A stretch of 23,549 bases of DNA from Chloroflexota bacterium (GCA_029555885.1 JAKPQT010000297.1:1-23549), one strand, 5' to 3'. Counted from the stretch's first letter, positions 6,408 to 14,724 are shown. Numbers and translations are program-made. The notes: generated by a model from the sequence alone, not told the origin.

Positions 6408-7901
6408 CTACCCCTCTGTAACCGCTGCCTGGACCTGCTGCCAGGCCGCCTCTGCGCCATCGGCGCGGGCCGCAGGCACGGGCAGCGGGCTGTAGCGCGC
6501 GTCGTAATAGGCCGCCGTGATCTCCGCAAACTGCGCGCGCTGGGCCGGGTACACCCCGGCCAGCACACGGGCGTAGTCCTCCGGCGTCAGGCCGGGCTGC
6601 CGCGCCAGACCGCGCGCCGCCGCCCACGCCAGGAGCGCCTGGTACGTGCGGCGCACCCGCACGCGTGGGTCATCGCCCGCGATGCGGACATACGGCTCCG
6701 GCTCGGCCGCGCCGCGGCCCCCCCTCCCCCGCAGCCACCCCGCCAGTTGCGCCTTCAGCAGGTCCAGCGACAGGATGCTCTCGCGCGTCTCCTCCACCTC
6801 GCCGTCCTCGGCATAGGTGCGGAAACGCCGGAACGCCAGCACGAACACTAACAGCAGCACTGCGGCCGCAACCAGCGCGAGGAGTATCCACCACGGGAAC
6901 TGCGAGCCCGGGCCGGTCGCACTCTCCTGGGCCAGCTCCTTGAACTGGTCTGTGAGATCGACTGGCGGCCGGATCTGCAGCGTCTCGGGCTCGCCTTCCG
7001 GCAGGTTGATGCGCGACATCAGCCATTCGAGGAGCTTGAAGATCGGGTAGCTGATAATAAAGATGATCCAGGAGAGCAGCCAACCGACCGCGCGCAGGAT
7101 GCCGGCCAGGATGTCGGCCACCAGTTCCAGCGTGCCCGGCGCAAAGAGCTGGCCGAGCAGCAGGCCCAACAACAGCAGTCCGGCGACCGTCGTGCCCACG
7201 GTACCCCACCAGTAATGCGCCATCGGGAGGCCCTTCTCCGCACGCTGGCCTTCGAACCGCCGCGTCTCCTGCAGGCTCCCCACCGCCAGCGCGACCAGCC
7301 CCACCGCCACAAAGGCCGTCAGCACGGAGATGACCAGGCCCGTCGGCACGAGGTTGGCGGAGTAGGCGACGAGCATGGCCCCCAGGATGGCTGCCAGGCC
7401 CAGCGCAAAGTTGCGTTGCAGCGTCTCGTGGTACACGCGCTCGCGGCCCGTGAGCAGGCCCCACAGGAGCAGGAGGGCGGCCGGAAAGACCGTCATCAGG
7501 GTGCTGCCCGTCCGGTCGCGGATGACGCTTAACCAGCGGGGATGCCACAGGGGGGCAACGTCGCGGCCCGGCCCCAGGTATAGCGCCAGCAGCACCATCG
7601 CCAGCCCGAACGACCCGCCGACGATGGCTGCACGCCGCGGGGAGCCGGACCGGAACGCATAGACCTGGGCGGCGAGCGTGCCCGCGGCCAGCAGGGCGAA
7701 CACGGTGCCGAAGCCCAACAGGTCGCCCTGGCCCGGCAGCAGGCTGGTGTAGAGCAGGTGCAGCAGCAGCCAGACCCACAATGCGCGCAGGGCCGCCAGG
7801 AGATAGGGCAGCAGCCCATCGTCGATCCAGCTCCAGGTGCGATCTTGCGGGGAGCGTGTCAGATCGGGGCGCAGGTCAAGATGTTGAGCGCTGGGACTCA
7901 T
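6408..7901 (-). CDS. Multi-pass membrane protein with C-terminal DUF4129 domain
   Basis: The 497-aa protein has several hydrophobic helices between residues about 30 and 290, then another near 337-357. A cytoplasmic C-terminal domain (about 410-475) follows. The stretch ARQPGLTPEDYARVL and the segment after it are typical of DUF4129. DUF4129 proteins commonly accompany MoxR and DUF58 genes, sometimes fused to transglutaminase-like domains, which are not seen here. The start overlaps the DUF58 stop as ATGA, so translation is probably coupled. It is the last gene of the minus-strand operon. Molecular function is unknown. An envelope-associated role is inferred from the partners. Confidence 0.85.
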   Translation of the reverse strand: MSPSAQHLDLRPDLTRSPQDRTWSWIDDGLLPYLLAALRALWVWLLLHLLYTSLLPGQGDLLGFGTVFALLAAGTLAAQVYAFRSGSPRRAAIVGGSFGLAMVLLALYLGPGRDVAPLWHPRWLSVIRDRTGSTLMTVFPAALLLLWGLLTGRERVYHETLQRNFALGLAAILGAMLVAYSANLVPTGLVISVLTAFVAVGLVALAVGSLQETRRFEGQRAEKGLPMAHYWWGTVGTTVAGLLLLGLLLGQLFAPGTLELVADILAGILRAVGWLLSWIIFIISYPIFKLLEWLMSRINLPEGEPETLQIRPPVDLTDQFKELAQESATGPGSQFPWWILLALVAAAVLLLVFVLAFRRFRTYAEDGEVEETRESILSLDLLKAQLAGWLRGRGGRGAAEPEPYVRIAGDDPRVRVRRTYQALLAWAAARGLARQPGLTPEDYARVLAGVYPAQRAQFAEITAAYYDARYSPLPVPAARADGAEAAWQQVQAAVTEG

Positions 7902-9223
7902 CGGCCGGCTCCTTGCGGCTTGGGCGCAAACGGGGAAATGCCACCCCCAGGCATCGAGGCCGCCGCCGGCGCCTCGCGAGGCTGCTGCCACTGCCGGTGC
8001 TCGGTCCACGGCTGGATGCCGTGCTCTGCGCTCCGGGCATAGGCCTCACGCCCGCCCAGCCAGACCATCGAGATGCCGTCGGGAACATCGGCGGGGCGTT
8101 CATCGCCGATCGCCAGCAGCGTCACCGCATGGCCGGCGCGGCGCACGTCCAGCAGTGCGGCGTAGATGGGTTCCGCGGGCACGGCGGTGATGGCGATGAC
8201 CGAGGCGCCATAGGGCAGCGAGGGCAGCTCGGCGCGCAGGTATTGCTCCAGCGGGCCGGCCGGGGAGTCGATCAGCCGGGCCAGTGCATCCAGGATGAAC
8301 TCCCAGTGTTCGGGCCGCCGCGCCGGCGGCAGCCGCACGCCGGTGGCCGTGCGCCGCTGCCAGCCGTTGGCGTACAGCCCGACGGCCTCGCGGCGGTCGA
8401 GCAGCAGCCGGGCCACGGAGGCGGCGGTCGAGATGGCGTATTCCAGGTAATCGTCCACCAGGCCCGGCATCCCGCGCACGGTCTGGATGTCGAGGAAAAT
8501 GGCTGTGCGGGAGGATGCGCCGGGGTCGAAGGTCTTGCTTTGCAGCTCGCCGCGACGCGCGGTGGCCTTCCAATGCAGGAAGCGCGGGTTGTCGCCGGGG
8601 ACATAGGGCCGCGTGCCGGTGATGCGCAGCGGATCGTCGGTCAGCCGCCGCCGGGTAAGCAGATCGCCGAAGGGATAGCTGGCGGGCAGCACCAACGCTG
8701 ACACGGGCACGACCCTCGGATAGACGAGCATCTCGTCCACCTGCTCGTCCACCCGCTGCTGCTGGCGGAAGCCGAACAGGTCGCCGGAGCGCAGGAGCAC
8801 CGGCCCGAACGTCAGCACGCCGCGCTTGACCGCCGTCAGGTGGTAGTGCTTGCGCACCCGCTCGTAGAAGCGCAGCGCGAGCAGGTTGGTGAGCATCTGC
8901 CGGTCCGAGCGTGAGGTGCGGAACAGCCGCCCGCGCGCCATGCTGATCTGCGTGGGGAACTCGTCCTCGGCCTTGAGCCAGGACAGCGGCAGCGGCTTGG
9001 CGTTGGTGATTTCGATGACCAGGTCGGCCTGTTCGCCCACGAACAACCGGGTTGTGCTCAACCGGCGCTGGTAGGTCACGTTCGTCAGCGCATACCGGTC
9101 CCAGAGCACGACCATCCCAGCCAGCAGCCCCAGCAGCAGCGCCAGCAGGGCCAGCAGCGGGTTGCGCAGGAGGATTGCGCCGATGCCCGCCAGGATGGCC
9201 AGCACGTTCAGGCTGCGGGTCAA
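7898..9223 (-). CDS. DUF58-family protein (vWA-like, MoxR partner)
   Basis: The 441-aa product starts with two membrane helices (about 5-40), followed by a beta-rich region. The DUF58 signature is centred on YPFGDLL and TGTRPYVPGDNPRFLHW (about 183-218). A vWA-like fold then begins at AIFLDIQTV. DUF58 proteins are thought to be remodelled or loaded by MoxR AAA+ ATPases. The start is a TTG at 9223 whose last bases form the TGA stop of the MoxR gene (TTGA overlap). A GAGGGGG run lies upstream and no better in-frame ATG precedes the first helix. The same pattern repeats at the downstream junction (ATGA), so the three proteins are probably made in fixed ratio. Confidence 0.88.
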   Translation of the reverse strand: MTRSLNVLAILAGIGAILLRNPLLALLALLLGLLAGMVVLWDRYALTNVTYQRRLSTTRLFVGEQADLVIEITNAKPLPLSWLKAEDEFPTQISMARGRLFRTSRSDRQMLTNLLALRFYERVRKHYHLTAVKRGVLTFGPVLLRSGDLFGFRQQQRVDEQVDEMLVYPRVVPVSALVLPASYPFGDLLTRRRLTDDPLRITGTRPYVPGDNPRFLHWKATARRGELQSKTFDPGASSRTAIFLDIQTVRGMPGLVDDYLEYAISTAASVARLLLDRREAVGLYANGWQRRTATGVRLPPARRPEHWEFILDALARLIDSPAGPLEQYLRAELPSLPYGASVIAITAVPAEPIYAALLDVRRAGHAVTLLAIGDERPADVPDGISMVWLGGREAYARSAEHGIQPWTEHRQWQQPREAPAAASMPGGGISPFAPKPQGAGR

Positions 9224-10266
9224 GGCGCGGCCCCCTCGACCGACCAGCTTTCCTCGACCGGCACCGGCGTGGCGGCCACGATTTCCTGCAGGACTTCGCC
9301 CGCGCCTTTGCCCCGCACGCGTGCCTGGCTGGTCGTCATCACGCGATGGCCGAGCACCGGCTGCACGAGGGCCTTGACATCGTCGGGCAGCGCATAGGCC
9401 CGGCCCGCAATGGCGGCGCGCGCCTGGGCTCCGCGATAGAGGGCCAGCGACCCGCGCGGGCTGGCGCCCAACTGCACGGCAGCGTGGCTGCGCGTGGCCC
9501 GGATAAGCCGCAGGATGTAGGCCTCGACCGCCGGATGCACGTAGACGTTGCGCACGGTCGTCTGTAGCCGCAGCAGGTCGGCGGCGTCTGCGACGGGCCG
9601 GAGGTCGGCCAGCGGGTTCTGCGTGCGGAAGCGGCGCAGGATGGCCCGCTCCTCCTCTTCCTCCGGGTAGCCCAGCCCGACGCGCATCAGGAAGCGGTCG
9701 ACCTGCGCCTCGGGCAGCGGGAAGGTGCCTTCCAGCTCGACCGGGTTCTGGGTGGCCAGCACGAGGAAGGGCCGGGGCAGAGGTCGCGTCTGGCCGTCCA
9801 CCGTGACCTGGCGCTCCTCCATCGCCTCCAGCAGTGCGGACTGCGTGCGCGGGCCGGCCCGGTTGATTTCGTCGGCCAAGACGACCTGGGCGGACAGCGG
9901 GCCAGGGCGGAACTCGAATTCGCCGGTCTTCTGGTTGTAGACGCTGACGCCCGTGATGTCGGAGGGCAGCAAGTCGGGCGTGAACTGAATGCGCTGGAAC
10001 GAGCAGTCGAGCGACCGGGCCAGCGCCTTCGCCAGCGTCGTCTTGCCGATGCCGGGCACGTCTTCCAGCAGCACGTGACCCTCGCACAGCAGGGCAATCA
10101 ACAGGAGGTCGATGGTGTCGGTCTTACCGACGATGACCCGGCCCACGCTGTCGCGCACGGCCGTGGCAATCGCGTTGAGATGGGTAATCTCCGTGAGGAG
10201 AGTGGGAGCGAGCGCGGGCTCGGTCGCCGGCGGCGACTGAGTCGCCGATGCGTTGTCTGGAAGCAT
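9220..10266 (-). CDS. MoxR-family AAA+ ATPase
   Basis: The 348-aa cytoplasmic ATPase shows Walker A in EDVPGIGKTTLAK (68-80), Walker B in VVLADEINRA (128-137), sensor 1 in LATQNPVE (Asn174), and a C-terminal lid domain with LGASPRGSLAL. These are diagnostic for the MoxR family, which acts as chaperone-like ATPases on vWA or DUF58 partners. It is first in an operon with DUF58 and DUF4129 genes. The ATG at 10266 has AGGA about 12 bases upstream. A GTG at 10314 would add 16 residues but has no ribosome site. The substrate process is not visible from sequence. Confidence 0.93.
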   Translation of the reverse strand: MLPDNASATQSPPATEPALAPTLLTEITHLNAIATAVRDSVGRVIVGKTDTIDLLLIALLCEGHVLLEDVPGIGKTTLAKALARSLDCSFQRIQFTPDLLPSDITGVSVYNQKTGEFEFRPGPLSAQVVLADEINRAGPRTQSALLEAMEERQVTVDGQTRPLPRPFLVLATQNPVELEGTFPLPEAQVDRFLMRVGLGYPEEEEERAILRRFRTQNPLADLRPVADAADLLRLQTTVRNVYVHPAVEAYILRLIRATRSHAAVQLGASPRGSLALYRGAQARAAIAGRAYALPDDVKALVQPVLGHRVMTTSQARVRGKGAGEVLQEIVAATPVPVEESWSVEGAAP

Positions 10267-10331
10267 GAGGTTAGTGTTCCTATCTGCGTAGATGTGAAAC
10301 AGCCGGTGTGCCACAGGTTACGGGCGGGTGC

Positions 10332-10361
10332 AGTATACATCCGAGGGGGAGAAAGCGCCAA
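10332..10361 (-). promoter_or_regulatory. Candidate promoter of the MoxR-DUF58-DUF4129 operon
   Basis: On the minus strand TTGGCG (10361-10356) and TATACT (10337-10332) are 18 bases apart. The -10 matches five of six consensus bases and the -35 four of six. It lies about 65 bases before the chosen ATG. It is based on consensus matching alone. Confidence 0.4.
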
Positions 10362-10394
10362 GCAGGCGAGGATTGGGGGAGTTACGGCACGTCA

Positions 10395-10456
10395 ACCCCT
10401 CTCCCACACCGCAGTGCGGGAGAGGGGTGGGCGACCCCACGGGGTCGCCCGGGGTG
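10395..10456. repeat. CT/GA-rich double hairpin, intergenic member of a dispersed family
   Basis: Two adjacent perfect stems are present. ACCCCTCTCCC (10395-10405) pairs with GGGAGAGGGGT (10418-10428). GGGCGACCCC (10429-10438) pairs with GGGGTCGCCC (10441-10450). The element ends in GGGGTGAGG. The CCCCTCTCC/GGAGAGGGG core and GGGGTGAGG end are shared with the hairpin inside the glycosyltransferase gene at 13315-13378. It lies just after the small prodomain-like gene, and could also act as a terminator for it. Confidence 0.8.
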
Positions 10457-10471
10457 AGGGCTGCAGGCAAT

Positions 10472-10849
10472 CTACTGCAGATCGTCCTCCGGCGGGGCGA
10501 TGCGGAAGGAGCGCGGGCGCTCGATCGCATATACCCCCTTGCAGGCCGCCATGTCCTCGATCTTGTCGGCGGGCATCCGGCCCATGATGACGCCGACCTC
10601 CGGGAGCTGCTGCTCTACCTGCAGGCCCAGCTCCCGGCCGCGCTCGACGATGTCCGCAAAATCATCCAGGTAGGCGTCATCCACCGCAATCGAGACCTGG
10701 ACCGTGTTGGCGTCAAGGCCGGCCTTCGTGGTGGTCCTCCGGCGGCGCGCCGGCGTCACGACCGGCTCCGGCTCGCCAGCCGGCTGCATCCCGGAGCTAC
10801 GGCTCCGACTCGTTCGCCGCCGCGTTGTGCGGCGCTCTTCATCGTCCAT
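10472..10849 (-). CDS. Free-standing subtilase prodomain/inhibitor-like protein with basic N-terminus
   Basis: This 125-aa protein has a disordered basic N-terminus rich in Arg, Ser and Thr (6-20, with SRSRS, and RRRR at 35-38). A compact alpha/beta domain (about 49-117) follows. Its pattern, VSIAVDD then helix, LGLQVEQQLPEVGVIMGRMP, then helix, then GVYAIERPRSFRIAPP, resembles I9-type subtilisin prodomains. It also resembles small proteins that databases often mislabel as ketohydroxyglutarate aldolase. It begins 12 bases after the S8 protease gene on the same strand, with AGAGGC before the ATG. A role as inhibitor, chaperone or immunity partner of that protease is inferred from fold pattern and linkage, not shown. 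Confidence 0.65.
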   Translation of the reverse strand: MDDEERRTTRRRTSRSRSSGMQPAGEPEPVVTPARRRRTTTKAGLDANTVQVSIAVDDAYLDDFADIVERGRELGLQVEQQLPEVGVIMGRMPADKIEDMAACKGVYAIERPRSFRIAPPEDDLQ

Positions 10850-10861
10850 ATGTGCCTCTTA

Positions 10862-12286
10862 TCAGGGCGCCTGGACTAGCCCGGCGCCGATATCGTTGAC
10901 GGGCAGGCTCAAGCGCATGGCGCTCTGCAGCAACAGCCAACCCAGCGCACCGCCTTGCACGTCGGAGTTCGCCTCAGCGTGCAGGGCGGCGATGCCGGCG
11001 ACGTGCGGCGTCGCCATGCTCGTCCCACTGATGCTGCGGTACAGCGTGGGCCTCGGCCAGGCAGAGCGGACGCCCACGCCCGGCCCCGCGATGTCCACCT
11101 GCCCGCCCTGCAGCTCGCGTCCGCCGCAGGAGAAGGGCGCGATGCCCAGCCGGCTGTCCAGCGCAGCCACCGCCATGATGGAGGGGCAGTTCGCCGGATG
11201 GCCGACGGGCGAGATGACGCCCGGCCGCTCGCTCTCGTTGCCCGCAGCCGCAATGATGATGGAGCCGGCGCTCAACGCACGCCGCGCCACCTGCTCGAAG
11301 ATGCGTGAATAGCCCTGGCCGATCATCGTCGGCGCACCCAGGGACATGGAGATGATACGGCACTTCTGGCTGATGGCCCAACTGATGCCCGCCAGGATGC
11401 CCGCATCGCCGCCGCTGCCCGCATTGCTCAGCACCTTGCCCACGTAAATCTCGGCGTCATACGCCACACCGTAGCGGGGTCCCTGTCCGGCCATCTTGGG
11501 GCCGCAGGCCGTGCCCACGCAGTGCGTCCCGTGGCCGTGGCCGTCCTGCACCGCTTCACCGGGGATGAAGGAGCGTGACACGATGTTGCGGCCCAGGAAA
11601 TCGGGATGCTCCAGGTCGAAGCCGGTGTCCAGGACTGCAACGCGGACGCCCTTGCCGCTGTAGCGCGACTCGCTGACGCGGGTGGCGCGCAGGCCCCAGG
11701 TGAAGTCCCGGTCATCGCTGAACGATATCTGATCCGCCGGAGAGGAGAGCAGGGAGCCCGGCGTGACGCCGCCCGTGCCGAGCATCATCTCGGCCAGGTG
11801 GTTGACCGCATCCCGGTAGCCGCGCAGATAATCCGCCGACAACTGGCTGCTGACACTGCCTCCGCCGGTGATCATGGGAGCCGTGAAGCTCATGCCGCCT
11901 TCGTCGATGGCATAGTTGATGCGCTCAGGCTCGATGGCCAGGATGCCGCTGTCATCGCTGGCTGCACGCAGCGAGCGCAACTGCTCCGGCGGCGTATCTA
12001 CCACAGCGACTCCCAGGTTCTCGAAGATGATGGCTTCCGCATCGCCCATCGTCTGGGAATCGACCGCGCCGTTTTCAAAGTCGCGCGCGCTGGCAACCTC
12101 CAACCCCGCGACATCCCTGAGCGCGCGCACGCCTGAGGCCACCGCATCCTCGCTCATCAAGACCAGGTAACGGCCCGTTGTGCCGGGCATAGGGGTGGGG
12201 GCAGAGCTTTCACCCACACCGCTGCCTACCTGCGGCTCCTCCTGTGCCGACCGACGACTGCGCGACCTGGAACGACTCGTAGCCAT
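10862..12286 (-). CDS. Intracellular-type S8 serine protease (subtilase) with N-terminal prodomain-like region
   Basis: The 474-aa protein carries the full subtilase triad: Asp220 in VAVLDTGFD, His252 in DGHGHGTHCVG, and Ser423 in SGTSMATPHVAG. The oxyanion Asn350 lies in AAAGNES. Before the catalytic domain is a region (about 38-128) that looks like a degenerate prodomain (RYLVLMSEDAV to GILAIEPERINYA). The first residues are an Arg-Ser repeat (MATSRSRSRSRR) and there is no signal peptide, so export by Sec is unlikely. GGAGGA six bases before the ATG fixes the start at 12286. It is followed closely by the small prodomain-like gene, so protease and candidate regulator are probably co-expressed. 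The target is unknown. Confidence 0.92.
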   Translation of the reverse strand: MATSRSRSRSRRSAQEEPQVGSGVGESSAPTPMPGTTGRYLVLMSEDAVASGVRALRDVAGLEVASARDFENGAVDSQTMGDAEAIIFENLGVAVVDTPPEQLRSLRAASDDSGILAIEPERINYAIDEGGMSFTAPMITGGGSVSSQLSADYLRGYRDAVNHLAEMMLGTGGVTPGSLLSSPADQISFSDDRDFTWGLRATRVSESRYSGKGVRVAVLDTGFDLEHPDFLGRNIVSRSFIPGEAVQDGHGHGTHCVGTACGPKMAGQGPRYGVAYDAEIYVGKVLSNAGSGGDAGILAGISWAISQKCRIISMSLGAPTMIGQGYSRIFEQVARRALSAGSIIIAAAGNESERPGVISPVGHPANCPSIMAVAALDSRLGIAPFSCGGRELQGGQVDIAGPGVGVRSAWPRPTLYRSISGTSMATPHVAGIAALHAEANSDVQGGALGWLLLQSAMRLSLPVNDIGAGLVQAP

Positions 12287-12410
12287 AGCTAATCCTCCGC
12301 TCAACTCAGAAGTTTCGGTGAGATGCGCCGATACATCGAGATACTACCCATACCACGAAGACAGGAGCGTGGGATGCAGATTCATGGTATCAGTCGAATC
12401 AAGCACCTTA

Positions 12411-12440
12411 CTTGTACCACATTTACGGCAGCCTTGTCAA
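12411..12440 (-). promoter_or_regulatory. Candidate promoter of the S8 protease operon
   Basis: On the minus strand TTGACA (12440-12435) overlaps the stop codon of the upstream glycosyltransferase gene. TACAAG (12416-12411) follows at 18 bases and matches four of six -10 bases. The start codon is about 125 bases downstream. Read-through from the glycosyltransferase gene is an alternative. Confidence 0.35.
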
Positions 12441-14542
12441 TAGGTTGCAGAAAAAGTAAAAGCGTGCCACCCCTCCGGTGCAGCAGCAGTCGCGACCGGC
12501 CCGCTATCGCGCACGCGCACCAGGCGCAGCCGGCCCTGCCCGGTCGCGCCGCCGCCGGAGACCGCCGGGCCGGTGTAGCCGTGCAGCGTGTGCCACGTCA
12601 CGAATCCGCCGTCGACGGTCCATTCCAGGGGGCGGAACGCCTCGAACGACAGCTCGCCCGTCCACTCCGTGCCGTCGCGCGCCGGCAGCACCACCTCCAG
12701 CCGGTAGCCGGGCCAGTCCGCCGGATCGGGGCCGTGCGTCCGCCAGAACAGCGTCAGCTCCGGCTCCGGCCCGTCCGTGAGCGCAAGCTGCGCGCCCGTC
12801 AGGTCGAGCTGCGGGGTCAGCGCGACGGGTTCTGCGGCTGCTGCCATGCCCGGCCCGACGGACGTGCCCGCCGCCACCTGCAGCACCTGCAAGGCGGGCG
12901 CGCCATCCGGTCCAGCCACCGTGTCCGTCTCCGTGGCCGCCGCCCGCAGCCAGGCGTCCGCCGGGGCGGCCAGGGGTGCGGAGGCCGGGACGAGATAGAC
13001 CGCCGGTGTGTTCGCAACCGGCAGCGGCAGCGCCGCCCGGCCGTCGAACCAGCTCAACTGCGGGTTCGTGTGCGTGAAGTAGGTCTGGACGGTCGCGCGC
13101 TCGTGCAGCAGCATGAAGGTCGGATGGCGATAGATGTCCGCCGAGAGATAGACGTGGCGCAGGCGCGCATCCTCGTACCGGTCAAGCCAATCCGCAGCAG
13201 CGACCATGTCGCCCTCGAACGCCTCATACGTCGCCTGGGACGGTCCCCAGACATGGAAGTAGTCGCGCCAGGTCAGCCCAGCGTGGAGCAGCAGGGCAAG
13301 GCAGAGGAAGATGAACCTCACCCCCTCTGACTCCCCCTCTCCTGGTCGCAACCAGGAGAGGGGGTTGGGGGGTGAGGTCCTCTCCAGCCACCCGACCACC
13401 GCCGCCAGCCCAACCGCCGGGAAGAAGTACACGCCGGGAATCACCCCCAGCACGCGTGGCAGCGTCGGCCAGCGGTCGGTCGCGAGGAACGACGGCAGCA
13501 GCAGCGCCGGAAACCAGAGCAGCAGGAACAGCGCCGGGCCGCTGCGCCAGCGCCAGAGCAACACGCCCAGCCCGACCAGCGCCAGGAGCGCTGTCACCGG
13601 GTCAAAGACCGCCCGACCCGGCAGGTTGTAGAACTGCTCCTGATCACCGCCGCCTGGCAGGAAGAACTGGAGGACGTTCGCCACGGCTGCCCGGGCCATG
13701 CGTGCGAGGGGACTCTCAGCGCCCAGGGCCGTGACCGCGCTGGCGCGCTGCGCAAAGCTGCCGGGGTGCTGCACGAAGTAGAGGCCGAGCGGCGCAAAGA
13801 CCAGCGCAGCCACCACGTACAGCACCAGAATCCCCCGCCAGTGCTGCGGCAGGAGGGCCGGGCGGCGGGTCAGCCGGGCGACGAGCCACTCCACGAGGAG
13901 GAACCCGGCCAGGAAGAAGGGAAAGAACCGGCTCGCCGTGTAGAAGTGCAGCGCCAGGCCGAGCCAGAAGCCTGCTACGGCAAACCACCCGGTCGAGCGG
14001 CGGTTGACCGCCCGCCAGAACGCTGCAAACGCCAGCGCGCCGCACAGCGGCGTGAACACGCCCCGGATGCCGAAGCGGGAGAAATGGACGTGCCAGTAGG
14101 AGGTCGCGACGTAGAGGGCGGCGAGGAGCGGAATCAAGGAAGAAGAAAGAAGAAAGAAGGAAGAAGCGCCATTTTCCTTCTTCCTTCTTTCTTCTTCCTT
14201 CGTGATAAGCTCGCATCCCAACCAATACGCCGCCAGCGCCGTGAGAATCCCGGCGATGGCCGAAGGCAGGCGCAGCGCGAGGGGGGTGACGTCGAGCAGG
14301 CGGAACGCCCCCGCCACGATCCACATGTGCAGGCCCTCGCGCCCGAAGTTAGCCGGGAAGAAGACGCTGCCCCGGCCTGCCAGCACGTCCAGCGCATCCA
14401 GGCCGTCGGTGGCCTCGTCGCCGAAGAGACCCGGCGGGAGGCTGTCGAGCTGCCACAGCCGAAACACGGCCGCCACCGCCATGATGATGGCGATGTGCAG
14501 CCACGTGCGGGCATACCAGGGGCGGCGATGGGTGTCAGTCAC
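12437..14542 (-). CDS. GT-C membrane glycosyltransferase, GT39/ArnT-like
   Basis: The 701-aa protein has about ten or more membrane helices in residues 10-425 and a large extracytoplasmic C-terminal region (about 430-701). The first loop has the acidic motif GLFGDEATDG (38-47). The Asp-Glu pair sits where GT39/GT83 enzymes keep the catalytic or metal acid. Such enzymes transfer sugars from polyprenyl-phosphate donors on the outer membrane face. The acceptor is unknown. Two low-complexity stretches, residues about 115-136 (KEEERRKKE, SSFFLLSSS) and 389-410 (TSPPNPLSWLRPGEGE), are each encoded by a hairpin repeat and lie in loops between helices. The start is a GTG with no clear ribosome site. 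Confidence 0.85.
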   Translation of the reverse strand: MTDTHRRPWYARTWLHIAIIMAVAAVFRLWQLDSLPPGLFGDEATDGLDALDVLAGRGSVFFPANFGREGLHMWIVAGAFRLLDVTPLALRLPSAIAGILTALAAYWLGCELITKEEERRKKENGASSFFLLSSSLIPLLAALYVATSYWHVHFSRFGIRGVFTPLCGALAFAAFWRAVNRRSTGWFAVAGFWLGLALHFYTASRFFPFFLAGFLLVEWLVARLTRRPALLPQHWRGILVLYVVAALVFAPLGLYFVQHPGSFAQRASAVTALGAESPLARMARAAVANVLQFFLPGGGDQEQFYNLPGRAVFDPVTALLALVGLGVLLWRWRSGPALFLLLWFPALLLPSFLATDRWPTLPRVLGVIPGVYFFPAVGLAAVVGWLERTSPPNPLSWLRPGEGESEGVRFIFLCLALLLHAGLTWRDYFHVWGPSQATYEAFEGDMVAAADWLDRYEDARLRHVYLSADIYRHPTFMLLHERATVQTYFTHTNPQLSWFDGRAALPLPVANTPAVYLVPASAPLAAPADAWLRAAATETDTVAGPDGAPALQVLQVAAGTSVGPGMAAAAEPVALTPQLDLTGAQLALTDGPEPELTLFWRTHGPDPADWPGYRLEVVLPARDGTEWTGELSFEAFRPLEWTVDGGFVTWHTLHGYTGPAVSGGGATGQGRLRLVRVRDSGPVATAAAPEGWHAFTFSATY
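13315..13378. repeat. CT/GA-rich hairpin repeat inserted in frame in the glycosyltransferase gene
   Basis: The inner stem is CCCCCTCTCCTGGT (13333-13346) with its exact complement at 13351-13364 around CGCA. The outer stem is ACCTCACCCCC (13315-13325) with GGGGGTGAGGT (13368-13378). It encodes the stretch around SPPNPLSWLRPGEGE between two membrane helices without breaking the frame. It shares core and end with the element at 10395-10456. Confidence 0.85.
14136..14200. repeat. Purine/pyrimidine hairpin inserted in frame in the glycosyltransferase gene
   Basis: AAGGAAGAAGAAAGAA (14136-14151) has its exact complement at 14185-14200. GAAGGAAGAAG (14156-14166) has its complement at 14177-14187. 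The middle reads CGCCATTTTC. The strand switch from all-purine to all-pyrimidine gives a charged run then a Phe/Leu/Ser run in the protein. It lies between predicted helices near the N-terminus. Confidence 0.85.
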
Positions 14543-14596
14543 GGGGCAGAGTTTACCATGAAACCGGCCGGGCGGCTACGCCAGAACACCCACTGC

Positions 14597-14684
14597 ATCG
14601 CCATGCGCAGTCTTGGAGTCGAGGCTTCAGCCGGTTAGATTGCCTGCGTGCGTACATCACCCATCCGGCTGAAGCCTCGATTCC
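14597..14684. repeat. 70-bp palindromic repeat, copy 2, with shared left flank
   Basis: The core is 14615-14684, with 20-base arms that differ at one position and a 30-base loop. A left flank, ATCGCCATGCGCAGT (14597-14611), is shared exactly with copy 3. It sits between two divergent genes, so it is not a terminator for either. Confidence 0.9.
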
Positions 14685-14697
14685 AGTTGCATCAGGA

Positions 14698-14718
14698 AAT
14701 TCTCACGGAATTCTCACG
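14698..14718 (+). promoter_or_regulatory. Direct repeat AATTCTCACG x2, candidate activator site
   Basis: AATTCTCACG occurs at 14698-14707 and again at 14709-14718, an 11-base period. The second copy ends six bases before the -35 candidate at 14725. Direct repeats with an 11-base period just upstream of -35 are typical sites of OmpR/PhoB-type response regulators. Assignment to that family is inference. Confidence 0.45.
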
Positions 14719-14724
14719 ATGGGC

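Noticed and set aside
10792..10807. CGGAGC-TACG-GCTCCG mini-hairpin with a UACG-type loop
   Set aside because: It lies inside the small prodomain-like coding region and is only 6 bp. Nothing supports a separate RNA.
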